Source: Fragilaria crotonensis (Eukaryota; Bacillariophyta; Fragilariophyceae; Fragilariales; Fragilariaceae). From it: DNA of 64,000 nt. A program made the position numbers and the translations under genes. Below are positions 31,711-43,356 of the stretch, piece by piece. Position 1 is the first letter of the stretch; each line of letters begins with the position of its first letter. The notes below the pieces were generated by a model. The model searched no databases, had not been told where the DNA came from, and worked only from the letters and a program-made list of their open reading frames with translations. The DNA is taken from the NCBI GenBank assembly GCA_022925895.1, contig JAKSYS010000299.1, positions 1 through 64,000 on the forward strand, in the 5' to 3' direction.

Positions 31711-32382
31711 TTATAGTATCTCATCGTCCGCATCATCGAATTGTCCATCATCTGTGGCATCGCCTTCTCGAGAAAACTCCGGTGATACAACCAACATGGC
31801 ATCAAGACGATCAAGCATGGCATTTCGTTCTTCTTCAGATGGTTCCCCTGGAGTTTGTTGCGCAACAATTTCTTCGCAGGATCCTGCGACAATCATATCG
31901 TCTCCATACTCACCACCCATCATCATCATCGCACCGTTGCTGAAACCACCAGTGCCAAGATCGTCTTCATCATCACCATAGACTGGATGTGATTCTACTA
32001 GATGCGAAAGTGCTCGAAAGAGACGTTCACAGTCTTCGGAAGACATCAAGGTCAATGTGAATTCCATGACTTCCCCATCGTCCGAATTCGATGGCTGCTC
32101 GTGAAGCTGCAGGTACAAGACTTGGTCCTCCGATTGAGCATGGAGCAATATGCACTCGGCATCGATCGCTACCGAATGATCACTCTGGGAGGAGCATCGA
32201 AACAGAAATTGATCCTCGTTCACATACACATCCCCTGAAGCGCCATCAAATTCCACCTGGTCGTCCGTCTTCCAAGTCGCACAAGAAATTGGAAGCTTGA
32301 GTATGTACTCCAATGGCTCATTCTGCAAGTTTGCCGCCTCTCCGTAGAGTATTTCTGGGACTCGATCGTCGTCCATTGCCAT
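31711..32382 (-). CDS. Methylosome subunit pICln (CLNS1A) homologue
   Basis: A 223-residue protein from the ATG at 32382; the frame is open to 32424 but those residues look unrelated. The PH-like pICln (Voldacs) domain is recognised from EFDGASGDVYVNEDQFLFR, SVAIDAECILLHAQS, VLYLQLHEQ and the acidic MEFTLTLMSSEDCERLFRAL. The acidic loop HPVYGDDEDD and the C-terminal NAMLDRLDAMLVV ... DGQFDDADDEIL are the typical pICln tail. pICln is the assembly chaperone that holds Sm proteins and delivers them, with PRMT5, to the SMN/snRNP pathway in the cytosol. A Met-rich GAMMMMGGEYG insert lies before the C-terminal motif. No intron, complete. Confidence 0.8.
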   Translation of the reverse strand: MAMDDDRVPEILYGEAANLQNEPLEYILKLPISCATWKTDDQVEFDGASGDVYVNEDQFLFRCSSQSDHSVAIDAECILLHAQSEDQVLYLQLHEQPSNSDDGEVMEFTLTLMSSEDCERLFRALSHLVESHPVYGDDEDDLGTGGFSNGAMMMMGGEYGDDMIVAGSCEEIVAQQTPGEPSEEERNAMLDRLDAMLVVSPEFSREGDATDDGQFDDADDEIL

Positions 32383-32767
32383 ACAATAGGGACGAGTGAA
32401 GACGACGATGAACAGCAGATGCAATGGGTGCGAAGCGATCCTTGACCCTGGAGTGAAGGTTTTTCGTCATGTGTGGTGTTCCGGTGTTCCTTCCAGCATG
32501 TTATACTCGGAAAACTCTGTAGAGCGTACAGCACATTACTAGTACTCCAGTAGCTAGCAGTGTACCGTACAACTGTAGTATACGATCAAAATCAGACACC
32601 TCCAGCATCTTGAATTGGGAGACGATGGCGAATTGTGATCGGAGCAGATTACAGTTTCATCACGAGAAATTGAAGCGTTGGTGAGATACGCGTTGTTCTT
32701 CTGTACTGCTACCTGGTACCACACGAATTGGCATCTGACACGTTGTACAAGGACTGCTTCTGCAACC

Positions 32768-33649
32768 ATGCGTTGCGTAGTTTTGCTCGTCTGTTTGGCT
32801 TTCGCACACGGCAGTGCTAGCAGCAGCAACGGAAGCTCCGATACCAAACCTGTCTTGTCAGGTTCCAAGCCTGATCCGTGGGTAGAGGCAGCTCCACTGA
32901 TACTTGGTGCTGTGTGTCGCAATGGCGTGGCTCTGGTTGCCATTCATCCGACGCCAGCATCACAAAACGACAAGAACACGACGAACGAAGAAATTGGCGA
33001 CAACGGTAACAATCATGATGACGACGACGACTACGATGATGACTATTGGACAAAAACATATCGCGATACCGCCCGAATACACCAAATAGACAGCCAGGGA
33101 ACTGCACTTCTCTGTTCTGGTTGGCGAACCGATGGAGAATGGCTGGCAGAAACATGCCGGAGCATCAGTCGCGACGAAGTCCGTTCCTTTGGTGCTCCCT
33201 CCTCACCCATTCTTGCCGAGGAAGCGTCCTTGTGGATGGCCCATTGTACCGCATCCGATACGGTGCGTCCTCTCAGTGTGGTTGGACTGTTGGCATCAAC
33301 GTCGCACCCAACGACATATGACTCAAGCGAGTGCTTGTTACATTTGGTCGATGCGACGGGCGCTCATCGTGTCCGTGCTCATGCTGTCGGATTTGGGGCC
33401 AAGACTGTGAATGCAAGATTGAGAGCAATACGATTTGAAACCATGTCGACAGACGAAGGGATTGATCGACTCGTACAGGTACTCTTGGCGGCAAACGACG
33501 AAGGAGATGAACCTGAGGGCTGTGGCGGCAATGACAAATGGCAACCATTGAAGAATTCCACCCGTGTGGAATTAGCGATTGTGGATGCGGAGAGGAAATG
33601 CTTGCGACGGATACGTCGACCATATTTAGTTCTTAACAGTTGTAGATAG
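32768..33649 (+). CDS. Secreted or ER-routed proteasome-alpha-like (Ntn-fold) protein
   Basis: The ATG at 32768 gives 293 residues with a clear signal peptide (MRCVVLLVCLAFAHGSAS). The frame is open from 32678 but the extra 30 residues are not signal-like. After a Ser/Asn-rich linker the chain follows a proteasome alpha subunit: a first strand pair (AVCRNGVALVAIH), an acidic insert DDDDDYDDDY, ARIHQIDSQGTALLCSGW (like KICALDDNVCMAFAGL in PSMA proteins), a helix pair, RPLSVVGLLAS, LLHLVDATGAHRVRAHAVGFGAKTVNARL (like [24 protein letters not shown]) and VELAIVDAE. The start of the alpha N-terminal helix is missing. No catalytic Thr is expected for an alpha type. A signal peptide on such a fold is unusual; the neighbouring pICln gene is unrelated. 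Confidence 0.55.
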   Translation: MRCVVLLVCLAFAHGSASSSNGSSDTKPVLSGSKPDPWVEAAPLILGAVCRNGVALVAIHPTPASQNDKNTTNEEIGDNGNNHDDDDDYDDDYWTKTYRDTARIHQIDSQGTALLCSGWRTDGEWLAETCRSISRDEVRSFGAPSSPILAEEASLWMAHCTASDTVRPLSVVGLLASTSHPTTYDSSECLLHLVDATGAHRVRAHAVGFGAKTVNARLRAIRFETMSTDEGIDRLVQVLLAANDEGDEPEGCGGNDKWQPLKNSTRVELAIVDAERKCLRRIRRPYLVLNSCR

Positions 33650-33855
33650 CGACCGCTAACTACTGCACTGCAGTTGCACGACATTATCTGCAGGTCCTTT
33701 TCTTATATTAATTGCAACACTAAGATGTTCAAAATGTATGCATACAACCTGAATAAAGACACCAGCACACTCAGTTCTTGCGCAAAAATCCCAAGCTCTT
33801 GGTCTGTCTCGACGGCTTCACTGCTGGCTTCAAACTACGGAAATCCGGAAGATCG

Positions 33856-35281
33856 TCACCATTCTTGGCTGTGATGGGGTTCGGCAAGGTACAGCGAGGT
33901 TCTTTGAACCTGTTGATGTTGGATGTTCGCCGATCGAGACAGGACGAGGTCGACGGAACTTGCCCGGAGTTTTGGGGATTCATTCAGTATATCTACCAAG
34001 GCTTCCTTGACGGCAGCAAATGTGGGTCTATCGGAAGGCGCCGGTGACCAGCACTTCTGAATCAACCAATGAAGTTGGACAGGGAACCACGATGTACTGG
34101 CGGTATCCAATTTAGGGCGTTCGCCACCCATGACAACTTCCTTCATGTGTCGGGTTGCACTATACCCATCGAATGGTTTTTCCAATGACGTTAGCTCGTG
34201 GAGCAAAATACCAAAGGAGTAAACATCCACCGATTTATCGTAGCGTTTTTCCATTGCAACCTCCGGCGCCATGTAGCGGCGCGAACCAGTGTTTCCAGTG
34301 AGCTTGTATGTCCCATCTAAATGTTTTTGCCTGAGCTCCTTGGCCAAACCAAAATCTGCAGAGGAAGATGTATGTGAGAATGATGACAATAAGAATTGTG
34401 CCAAAACGGCCTGAGCGCGGCAAATACGTACCAAAAAGTTTCAAGGTTCCGTTTACATCAAAACCAATGTTGTCCGGTTTCAGGTCACGATAAACGATAT
34501 TCTTCGAGTGCAAGTATATCATGGCGTCTACAAGTTCAGCAGCAGTTGACAGGCGCTCCATCAATGCCTGGCGACGCTTCTCCTTAAAGTCGTGAGACAT
34601 GCGGGATATCACGTTACCATGGTCCGTCGTGTCATGCCACCGTTTAATCCTGGCCTCCAACGTTTCCGTCAACAGGTCCACAATAATGAAAAAGCCACAC
34701 TCCTTTCCAGACGCAACATTTGTCTCTACACTGCCAGCCGTGACGCCGTAAAGCTTGACAATATTGGGGTGACTCAGAGTCGCCAAAAAATTGGCCTCTG
34801 TTGCCAAATCAGCAGCTCCCAATTCGAAAGAATGCTGATTCACCATGATCTTTCTCTTCAAATACTTGATTGCCAAATGCTGGCCCTTCTGTTCTCCAGC
34901 CTTATTGTTCTCATGACGATTCATCAGAACGACATGGTGTACAAGCGAAAAGCCACCTTCGCCCAACTTTTCTTGAATGATCAAATCATCTGCATCAATA
35001 AGATCGTACTTTGGTCGTTCGCGAAAGAGTTTGGAATCATCGGCATACAACTTCTCGGTGGCCCGACAGGCAGCTCGTCCCGCCGCACGAGCAGCACAAG
35101 GACAGACTCGACCATACGCGGCACAACTCGACACACACCTCTCCATTAATTGACATTTGCTGTCGCTGCCACTGCATTTGGCTTCTTCTTTTGCAGCGGA
35201 AATGGTAGTGGTAGTTGATGATGAATTGTTTTCCTCATCGCAAGCGGGGTTGTTACAAGAGTAAGGGTAGGAGATGACCAT
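33856..35281 (-). CDS. Ser/Thr (TKL-like) protein kinase, two exons
   Basis: Exon 1 is 35281 to 34432, the intron (34431-34356, 76 bp, GTACGT...CTGCAG) is followed by exon 2, 34355 to 33856. The junction splits the Asp codon of the DFG motif. This gives 449 residues from the ATG at 35281. The N-terminus is Cys-rich (about 9 Cys in residues 38-78, for example CVSSCAAYGRVCPC). Kinase motifs: Gly loop GEGGFSLVH, AIKYLKRK with the ATP-binding Lys, YRDLKPDN catalytic loop, DFG at the splice, SRRYMAPE, and DVYSFGILLHEL with the TKL/plant-type arrangement. All catalytic residues are present. The last about 30 residues after the kinase domain are uncertain: another frame to 33771 also looks coding. 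Confidence 0.82.
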
Positions 35282-36684
35282 GATGCTCGGAAGACTGGTT
35301 GCTGATCTTGTAAAGCGTTGACAATTGATCGCTTTCGAGGAATTGAGGCGAACTTTCAATACTACTTTACGGTATTAAAGTATTCGTAGCTGCCTACCTT
35401 CAGACACGTGACAGAGAACAAGTTCTTGTGATATTTATAGTATTCAAGTTTGATTATTCTTTATCGTTGGGCTTCTTGGTAGAGTCCTACATAGGTGCAA
35501 GACCCACGAACAACACAGTACGAAAAAATCCCTGTGAACGGAAGGCAACAAGGGAACCCATTTGGTTTCATGCAGCTGCAGCTGAAACCGAGTTGAGGTT
35601 TTGACATCACGTACGAGTACCGGGCATCCGATTCATTTCCTATCACAACCTTCAAGTTCTTTTGTCACATCTGTTGCGAAACGGACGTCCGGAAACGCAC
35701 CTGCGTTCCAATCATCCCTTTGACGTACGAGGGTAATGTACTACAAGAACGACGTACTCGGAGCTCAAAATGATTCTGGGAATGTTCTGATTGTACTCCG
35801 AAATAAGTCTTAATTGTTGTCTGCGGTACTGGTTTCTTGTTTCATACAAGTACACCATACGACGTACGACACATACTCCTACCGGTATTCGAGTTCGGGA
35901 ATATGCACAATACGTATGCGTATGCTTCACCGAAGGTCTTTTATCCTTCGTCTATTTTTGACTTGCTTGCGTAAATCTGTCATCAAATCCTCACCTCTAC
36001 CCAGAACATGTCGAAAAACCCGACACTTTTCGGTCAAGTATGTACCAGTACGCTCACATTGTTCAGTAGTATGCATATGCTGAGTACTGCTTGAACTTGT
36101 AGTGGTACCTGGTACCAGGTACAACTAGTGCTTGTGCTACTGTACCAGGTACAGCAAGTATCCAGACTCCAGACATCACGAATTCTATTGCGGATATAAA
36201 AAACGATACATTGGTTGGCTTCGAATATATATATTCGAAACACAGCAATAAGGAAACTGAGAGTCAAACTGGAATCAACAATCCACAGCGCCGATGGCTG
36301 ATGCACGCTCGCCCTTTCTGATGGATTCACATTCTCTCCCGGCTCCCGACTGGGCGACTGCAGTCGAACGGTTACGACCTTCTCCCCTTGGCTCTGCTAG
36401 ATGCAATCCTAAGCCATGACTTTCCCATCACATTCGTGACCTCGTGAAATGATGACAAATGCAATCCATCAAAACAATTCATTTTCCTCACAGCATGTCA
36501 CCACAACGACTGAGACGAATACGTGAAATACATCGTGTTTCATGACAACTTCAGGAATGTTACATTACTGAAGCACTGGTCTCATCCTGCAACTTTGACA
36601 TGTTCACAGAAAAATCGAATGGAGGAGGTTCCGACGTCATCGGGAGCGGCGAACCCCGCAACCAGCAACTACCGATGTTCGTTG
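35282..36684. other. Intergenic stretch up to element C, with a perfect 20-bp palindrome
   Basis: No gene is established. 35820-36160 is rich in GTAC palindromes. A perfect 20-bp AT palindrome TTCGAATATATATATTCGAA lies at 36221-36240, about 55 bp before a 41-codon plus-strand frame (36294-36419, MADARSPFLMDSHSLP) whose status is unknown. Confidence 0.4.
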
Positions 36685-37033
36685 TGTTGAAACCACAATT
36701 TACAGACCAATCCTCTGTATCAGTCAGATAACAGATCCGGATGTGATGTGATTAATTGTGGTGGTCGAATCGCTTGTAAACCGGATAATTAATTTAAAGT
36801 GAGACTATCTATCTCATCTTCTCCAATAATCTCATTCCGTTCAGCCGTGGACAATTCCGACCAGTTCACACGGGATCCGCTATTCATACGTGACCCTGCA
36901 CGCATAACACTCGGAGACTGTTCGCTCCCGTGCGACATCCGTTTATAAGGTTTTGCCTTCTCCATGACCCAACCGTCCGATGCGACATGTACATTCGTCG
37001 TCGACCAGCTGGTCCCGTCAGCTAGATTCAACA
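36685..37033 (-). repeat. 3' LTR of element C
   Basis: A 349-bp repeat matching 41896-42244 along its length. The last part of the pol coding region (about 80 codons) lies within it, so both LTRs carry that coding sequence. The target duplication CGTTG precedes it. Confidence 0.9.
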
Positions 37034-40000
37034 CACTCCTGCAATCCTCAAGCGCGTAGTCGACGTGATCAGGATTGACATTCATAATCTCATTGCGAAG
37101 CTTCGTGAACAATGCACCCTGCAACGGCTTGGTAAAGTAATCCGCAATCATTTCTCCAGTGGGGCAATACTTAACTGTAAGATCCCCAGAATCAATTCTG
37201 TCTTTAACGAAGAAGTAACGGATCTCGATATGTCGCGTTCTTTTACTGCTGGAGCCCTTCCCGTTTTCCGCGAGTAGAATAGTGCTCTTGTTGTCTTGAT
37301 GCACAATGGACTCTTTTACTCCATAACCCTGGGCTTCGAGAAAATACCTAGTCCATAGTATCTGTGGCATAACGTCATATAGAGACACCAACTCGGTCGA
37401 ACTTCTTGTGTTAATTTTGTGGCGAGTCGATGTCCCATAAATTGCTCCTTTTCCCAATGTCATCATGCCACCTGTGTGACCCTTCATATCGGGATGCACC
37501 GCGAACGATGAATCCACCCACCACTTGATGATGCTCATGCCATCAGCTTCTAATGTCAAAGGCATAAGCGCCGTCCCGCGCAGGTATTGCATGACTCGAC
37601 GCAGTTTTTTATAGTCATCGACGTCAGCATCCTTCACTCGAGTGCACAGGAAAGCCGTTGGTGGTTGTACATCCGGTCGAGCTCGCTTACAGAGAAATAG
37701 CAGCTTGGCGGTATTGTGATGGAACAATTTTCCCAACTCTTTTGAAATTCGTGCCGCCGCTGGGTCGACATCGAACAGCTTCATGCTCGCTGGGTTCGGA
37801 GCGGTTCCGCCAAAGTCAGCTGGTAGTTCGTCCAACATCGTCTTGATATAATCAAACATCTTAAACATGACCTTGCCGTCGATGCTAAAGTCAATGGTCA
37901 TCCCCAAGTATTCGTGTACCTTGCCACGTGTAATGGTCAATGGAGCCTCGTTTCCAAACTCGGACTTAAGCAACTCAATCACATCCGTCACGACCTTTGG
38001 GTCCACATGTGAGATCTTCAGATCATCGACATGCCAAAGGATGGTGCATTGGTTACCGTCGATTGTTTTGTTCGCAACGCAGCTGTCGTATGGGTTTAGT
38101 TTGAACCCCATTGAATCAGTTGTTTACTCAACCTCTTCCAGAACAACAGTGCTGCCTTCAGCGTTCCATAGAGTGCTTTTGTCAGCTGTACGTATAGAAC
38201 CTCTTTCCGTTTTCCATTTGAACGTACTCGATATAATTTGGGATCGCATTTCACAAGTAGCTCGGCCATTTTGCCCTCAAGTTTCATGTGAACTGTGTCC
38301 TCCATGTCAGCTTGCATGAACGCTCCAGGCAAATCAACAGTTGCGACATCACGACGCTCCTTTGCATCAATTACACAAGACAACATGACCGACTCGATTG
38401 AAACTGTTGGAGAACTTGCTTCTTCTTTGGTTGTGAACGCTCGTTGCTTCCGTCCGTCCGCACATCCGCGGGCTTTGATGATACCATTTCTCTTTTCCTT
38501 CAGGAACATGAGATATTGTAACGCGTCACGTCGCTCCTTACAGTTAAGGTTTTTTGTTGGTTTCAGAACCTTTCGGACGTGGAGCTGGTCTAGCTCCTTC
38601 ATGACCGCGTCAACTCCTTTGTCGCCGAACAATCTCAGCCCTTTTTTTACACTATGTTGTGTCATGGCTGTCGACTCCAGGATCGTGTGAATGTGACCAT
38701 AGTCGCGGGGCTTGCGGGGACGTAAGTTGTATTCACTGTTGCGTGGTCCATATGCTTCATCCATTTGTTCCTCAATTGTATGTTCGACAAGTTCGATTTC
38801 GACAGGTTCGACAGGTTCGACAGGTTCGATTGGACCGATTTCGGCAGGCTCGACTGGCTCAAAAGTTTCGGGGGGCCCGGTGTTTTCAAGAGCGGCGATG
38901 TGGTCGTTTTGATCGTCATTATCATCGTCATCAGCATTTTCAAGAGCGGCGATGTGGTCGTTTTGATCGTCATTATCATCGTCATCAGCATCGTCAGCAT
39001 TATCGTCATCATGGACTTCCTCGTCGTCGCTTCCTTCATCATCCACTCCTGCAATCTCAACGTTGTCATCTTCGTTGGGATTGTATTCATCGTCGTCATC
39101 ATTATCGTTGTCGTCGTCATAAATGTCGTCGTCTTGGAGATCGTCGTCATCGAAAGGCACTCCTGCCCGGTTTGCAAATTCAATCAGCGGGGCACCGGGG
39201 GCTTGATTGGATAATTCGTGTACGCGATCGATGACTTCGGCGGGCATAGGGAGCGATGTCCAATGGTTGCGGTTGAGTCGCCGTCCGGTGGCGAGGCTGT
39301 AGAAATAATGTCCTCCTTGGGCGTTTCCTGTAGGACGAAGAGCAAGAGCGCCGACAGTTCGTGATTGCATGCTGTTGTCGTGTGGTTCGTGCGTCTGCAC
39401 ATATTCGCCAAACTCGACCTTGCAGTGGTTGGCATAATTAACCGTCGTTCCGACGACAATGGCTCGAGGGCTCATCGTGTCAGAGATGCCACCGGCAGCG
39501 GGAAAACTGTTGAGCCAGAAGCCGCAATAATAAACCAATTCGATAATCACACGTGCGGGCACCTTGTCGAACGGTAACGTGTTGATAACACTGCGTGCGC
39601 GTTCTTTGATGACACGAATGTGACGTTCGATCTCGGGGACGTGTTCCTCAGCTGCGACGACGTTGAGCGTGATCCCAAGTGCAGACAGTTCGCCACGATA
39701 ACCGCCAGTGTCGAATTCGCCATCCATTAGTATGCTCGTGATTTTGAAACCGCGTTTCATGTACTGTTGGTATACTCGTTTTGTCGCTTCGAAGATAGTT
39801 TCGATTTTTCGATTCGTGAGGAGCTCCGAAGTGCCGAATTTGATATGTCGTGAAATCGTTACGAAGAATGGCAACTTGTTAACAAACATAATATCGCCGG
39901 CCAGCACTACATTTCGGTACCGCGAGAAACCAACCCTGGGATATTGGCATGGTCAATTTTGACAGGATCCGGACGCTTGTGTACGGTTTTCCCCTTCAAT

Positions 40001-41895
40001 GACCCGAGATCGGGCCCAAAGATACGTTCTGCGGCGATAATGTCGTCTCGAGTCACAGGACAATTAGGGAGTTGGTTTTTCTCAACGATGGAGATGAATG
40101 TCCTTGTACTTGGACGTCCGATAATCTTTTGTATCGAGCGCGCCAGCTTAGCCTTCGAGTAATCCCGTTCCGAGTACTTAGTAGCGTTATCAGCTACTGT
40201 GTTGACAAGGCTCACCCCCGTGGTGTCCTCCTGAGTGTCCAAATAGTAAAGCCCCTTGTCGGACTGGGTGAAAATGCGAACGCCACCATCCGATTTATGA
40301 AGGTGAAAGGCATTTCCGTCCGAACTGTCGAAAGTCACACGGTACCCACGTTCCTTGACACGTGAAAGAGATAGGATGTTTGCAATACCTTTAGGATTAT
40401 ACCAAACTGTCCCGTAGCCTTGTAGCTCGCCGATCAATTTTGTACTGGTGATACCTGCATTGCAGTGAATATCCATCGTGCTCTCGTGCTCACGAATGTT
40501 GGACAGCAACTCCCGGTTGCAGAAGACATCAACTGTCGACTGGTTGTCGAGCAATATCCAAGTGCGTGGCAACCGTCCATCTCTTCCGATTTGCATGGTG
40601 ACTGCGGTTTCGTTCATGGTGACGTCATGATTAATGAACTGGAACTCAGAGTAGTCCGGCTGATCGTCAAGAAAGTCCGCGTCGTAAACTCCATCGGTGA
40701 GTAGCGTGGTTCCGGTATGCTTTTTTGGCTTCGCCTCTGCTCCCTCAATGTACCGTTCATTGTCGCATTCACTTGCGTAATGGCCCTTTTTCTTGCAGCG
40801 ACGGCATTCGACCTCGCTTTTGGCTGGTTTCTCTTTCTTTTTTCCTTCAGCGTTGACAAAGGCGACCTCGCCTCCACTGATTCCCTTAAGTCCATTCTGC
40901 TCGCCTGATTTGGTGAAGTAAACCAGACGATTGTACGCGTCGGTTAAGGTCTTGGGATAGTTGTCGTGACCTGCGACGAATTCGTTTTCAAGATTATCCA
41001 ACAATCTTCCGTAACGCGTGCGATCAGCTCCCATGAGCAACGTGATGGCCATGAAGCGTTCAACGACTTCTTCGTCGATTGCCTTCTTTTCATCGGAAGT
41101 CATTGTCGACATGTCCCTGTCTCCATTCAGGATCTTACGCATCCCGGAATCTAATCCGATGTCAGCGCCAATTGCCTTCAACACATTCATTGTATTTCGG
41201 AATTTCTCGTAGTATGCCTGGGTTGTGACAGTTCGTCCCTGAACTTGGTTTAGGAACCTTTTCTTCGCTTCAAGCAAAGACAAAGGGTGATACTTCTGAC
41301 CTTCGAACGAGAATGCGATGTTCTTGATTGCTGTCAACAACCCGACTCCGTTCTTCGTCTTCATCGTAACATCAAAACCTTCACTCGATCTGACCTTCTG
41401 TTGCATGATATCCGTGCACTGACCCCAAACGAGAGAATATAACGTTTTGTTATTTTCCTCGATGTAGGTGGTCCTCTTCACGTATTCATCAATCTTCTTC
41501 TCCCAAATCCTCTTCAAGGTTGGGTTTTCGACATCGGCACATGGCGGTGGGACTTCAATGATCTGCTCCTCCAGGGTCTCGACTGCAGTGGATGTATCGG
41601 CTCCATACTTGTATTTTGCTCCAACGTAGATTGCAATCGCCTTGGTGGTTTCGACGAAGATGTCCGACTGTTTCACGTCGGCACAATCGAATATGTGACC
41701 CTTGAGGTCTTCGCAGCTTCCGTCGAACTTGACGCTTGAAGCATGCCTGTATGGACCTTTGGAAAAGTTGACTTGCCCTTCTTGGCGTCACCAGCTCCTT
41801 CCTTGCTATCCTTTTTATTAGATGAACCGTCTCCGGCTTCCACTTTACTCGTGGGGGTCGTCATGGCACTACACGACGTGCCTTTAAATTAATTA

Positions 41896-42244
41896 TGTTG
41901 AAACCACAATTTACAGACCAATCCTCTGTATCAGTCAGATAACAGATCCGGATGTGATGTGATTAATTGTGGTGGTCGAATCGCTTGTAAACCGGATAAT
42001 TAATTTAAAGTGAGACTATCTATCTCATCTTCTCCAATAATCTCATTCCGTTCAGCCGTGGACAATTCCGACCAGTTCACACGGGATCCGCTATTCATAC
42101 GTGACCCTGCACGCATAACACTCGGAGACTGTTCGCTCCCGTGCGACATCCGTTTATAAGGTTTTGCCTTCTCCATGACCCAACCGTCCGATGCGACATG
42201 TACATTCGTCGTCGACCAGCTGGTCCCGTCAGCTAGATTCAACA
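41896..42244 (-). repeat. 5' LTR of element C
   Basis: A 349-bp repeat identical by eye to the 3' LTR. It ends TTCAACA next to CGTTG. It contains a non-functional copy of the pol C-terminal coding segment because that segment is part of the LTR. Confidence 0.9.
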
Positions 42245-42759
42245 CGTTGCAACAGATCTGTGGATGTGGATACGTTTTCCGACCATGCTACACACACTTT
42301 TTTTGATTGGCTGGTGCCTACTTGCTATAATGACAACATCCTTCATCCCGAAGCAATCTCGAATGCTTGATCGTACATTACTACGAAATTGGATACCGAC
42401 GACGACGCATTCCAGTTCAAGCAGGAACATGATAACGCAGGTATTCAGTTGCCGCCAGGCATGGCATACACGCGTTCTCTACGACAGCAGTGATGCAATC
42501 AAGTTGTTGAAAGTATGATAGCGATAGCTGACAAGCGCCGATTTCTCAGCTGCCTCGGTGTAAAATGGATCATTTTAAGTAGTCAGCCTGTGTCACGGTT
42601 TCAGGTTAGTAGCGATGCGTGCCACAGATTCTATTTAGTCTTGAGCGTCCATGTGTTACCTAGATGGTGTGAATACAAAACAAGAGCACCACAGTGTGAG
42701 TTGTAGTCAACACTTAAATCCATTAGCAAACTCCACAACGCGTACAAGATACGGGACGA
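42245..42759. other. Flank of element C; possible small signal-peptide ORF on plus strand
   Basis: A plus-strand frame to 42518 includes MLHTLFLIGWCLLAIMTTSF, which looks like a signal peptide with an ASAF-like end, starting at the ATG at 42285. It would encode about 77 residues and no homology is recognised. Splicing beyond 42515 is possible. The rest shows nothing I can name. Confidence 0.25.
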
Positions 42760-43356
42760 CTACGACAATAACAACAACGTACCATCAGGCCAACGAATGC
42801 CATTCCCAACAAACTCGCCACGGAGATCCTTGGGACCGCCCTTGGGGGTAAAGTCAACCAAAATGGCATTGGTTCCTTCGATTTTGCCAGTAAGGGTCCA
42901 TTTAGTGCCGGAACCATCTGGAGGACAACCAGGATTGCCATCAGTTCCCTGCAGAGATGCTTTGCTGCCGTCGACGGAGATGATGCGCTGACAATTAGGA
43001 TGGAAGGGATCTATCAAGTTATCATGAGATTGTTTTGAGTGTACAGAGCAAGAGGACATGTGAGTTCATTTTACAATAATGAAGTGATCGGCGACATGCG
43101 CCACTGTGTTAGGGGAAGGGATAAGGTCCCACGACACACTTCTTGTTGCATTGCGCTGTTCACAACCGGATTACATACCTGCGTATGATCCTGACATGTC
43201 GGCAGCGTTGGCAACCATGAGTGGTGCCATTGACAACGTGGTGGCAGCACCCAAGGCAATTGCTTGGTTATATATCTGCTGAACTGCACCACTCCAAGCA
43301 GAAGCGATCAGGGGGAGAAGCAAGAAAAGAACGAGACTGCCTGTCGTGGACTTCAT
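42760..43356 (-). CDS. Small conserved-type protein with plastid and probable thylakoid-lumen targeting, two exons
   Basis: Exon 1 is 43356 to 43179, a 168-bp intron (GTATGT...TTGATAG) spans 43178-43011, and exon 2 is 43010 to 42760. The junction is phase 1 and gives 142 residues. MKSTTGSLVLFLLLPLIASA-WSG is a signal peptide with an ASAW motif (Trp is accepted at the plastid +1 position). A second hydrophobic stretch ending MVANA-AD looks like a thylakoid transfer signal, so the mature protein would be about 90 residues in the lumen. The mature part reads SGSYADPFHPNCQRIISVDG ... LVDFTPKGGPKDLRGEF ... IRWPDG, a small beta-rich domain with two or three Cys. The family is unnamed to me. A further 3' exon after WPDG (a GTACGT donor exists) cannot be excluded. 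Confidence 0.65.

Larger units (their letters stand above)
36685..42244 (-). mobile_element. Copia-type LTR retroelement C (CoDi-like), broken but young
   Basis: A 5.6-kb element on the minus strand with two 349-bp LTRs (TGTTGAA...TTCAACA) that I read as identical, flanked by a perfect 5-bp target duplication CGTTG (36680-36684 and 42245-42249). Parts in order: Gag with zinc knuckle CRRCKKKGHYASEC, a protease with a divergent LLDNQST motif, integrase, an Asp/Asn-rich linker containing a short tandem duplication, reverse transcriptase with WHVDDLKIS, and RNase H. The coding region extends into the 3' LTR. The coding part is interrupted in about two places, so it is broken as written. Identical LTRs indicate recent insertion. 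Confidence 0.9.

Noticed and set aside
38659-39234. Long plus-strand frames rich in Arg, His or Val/Ile opposite element C
   Set aside because: They are shadows of an Asp/Asn repeat region in element C and have no recognisable domain.
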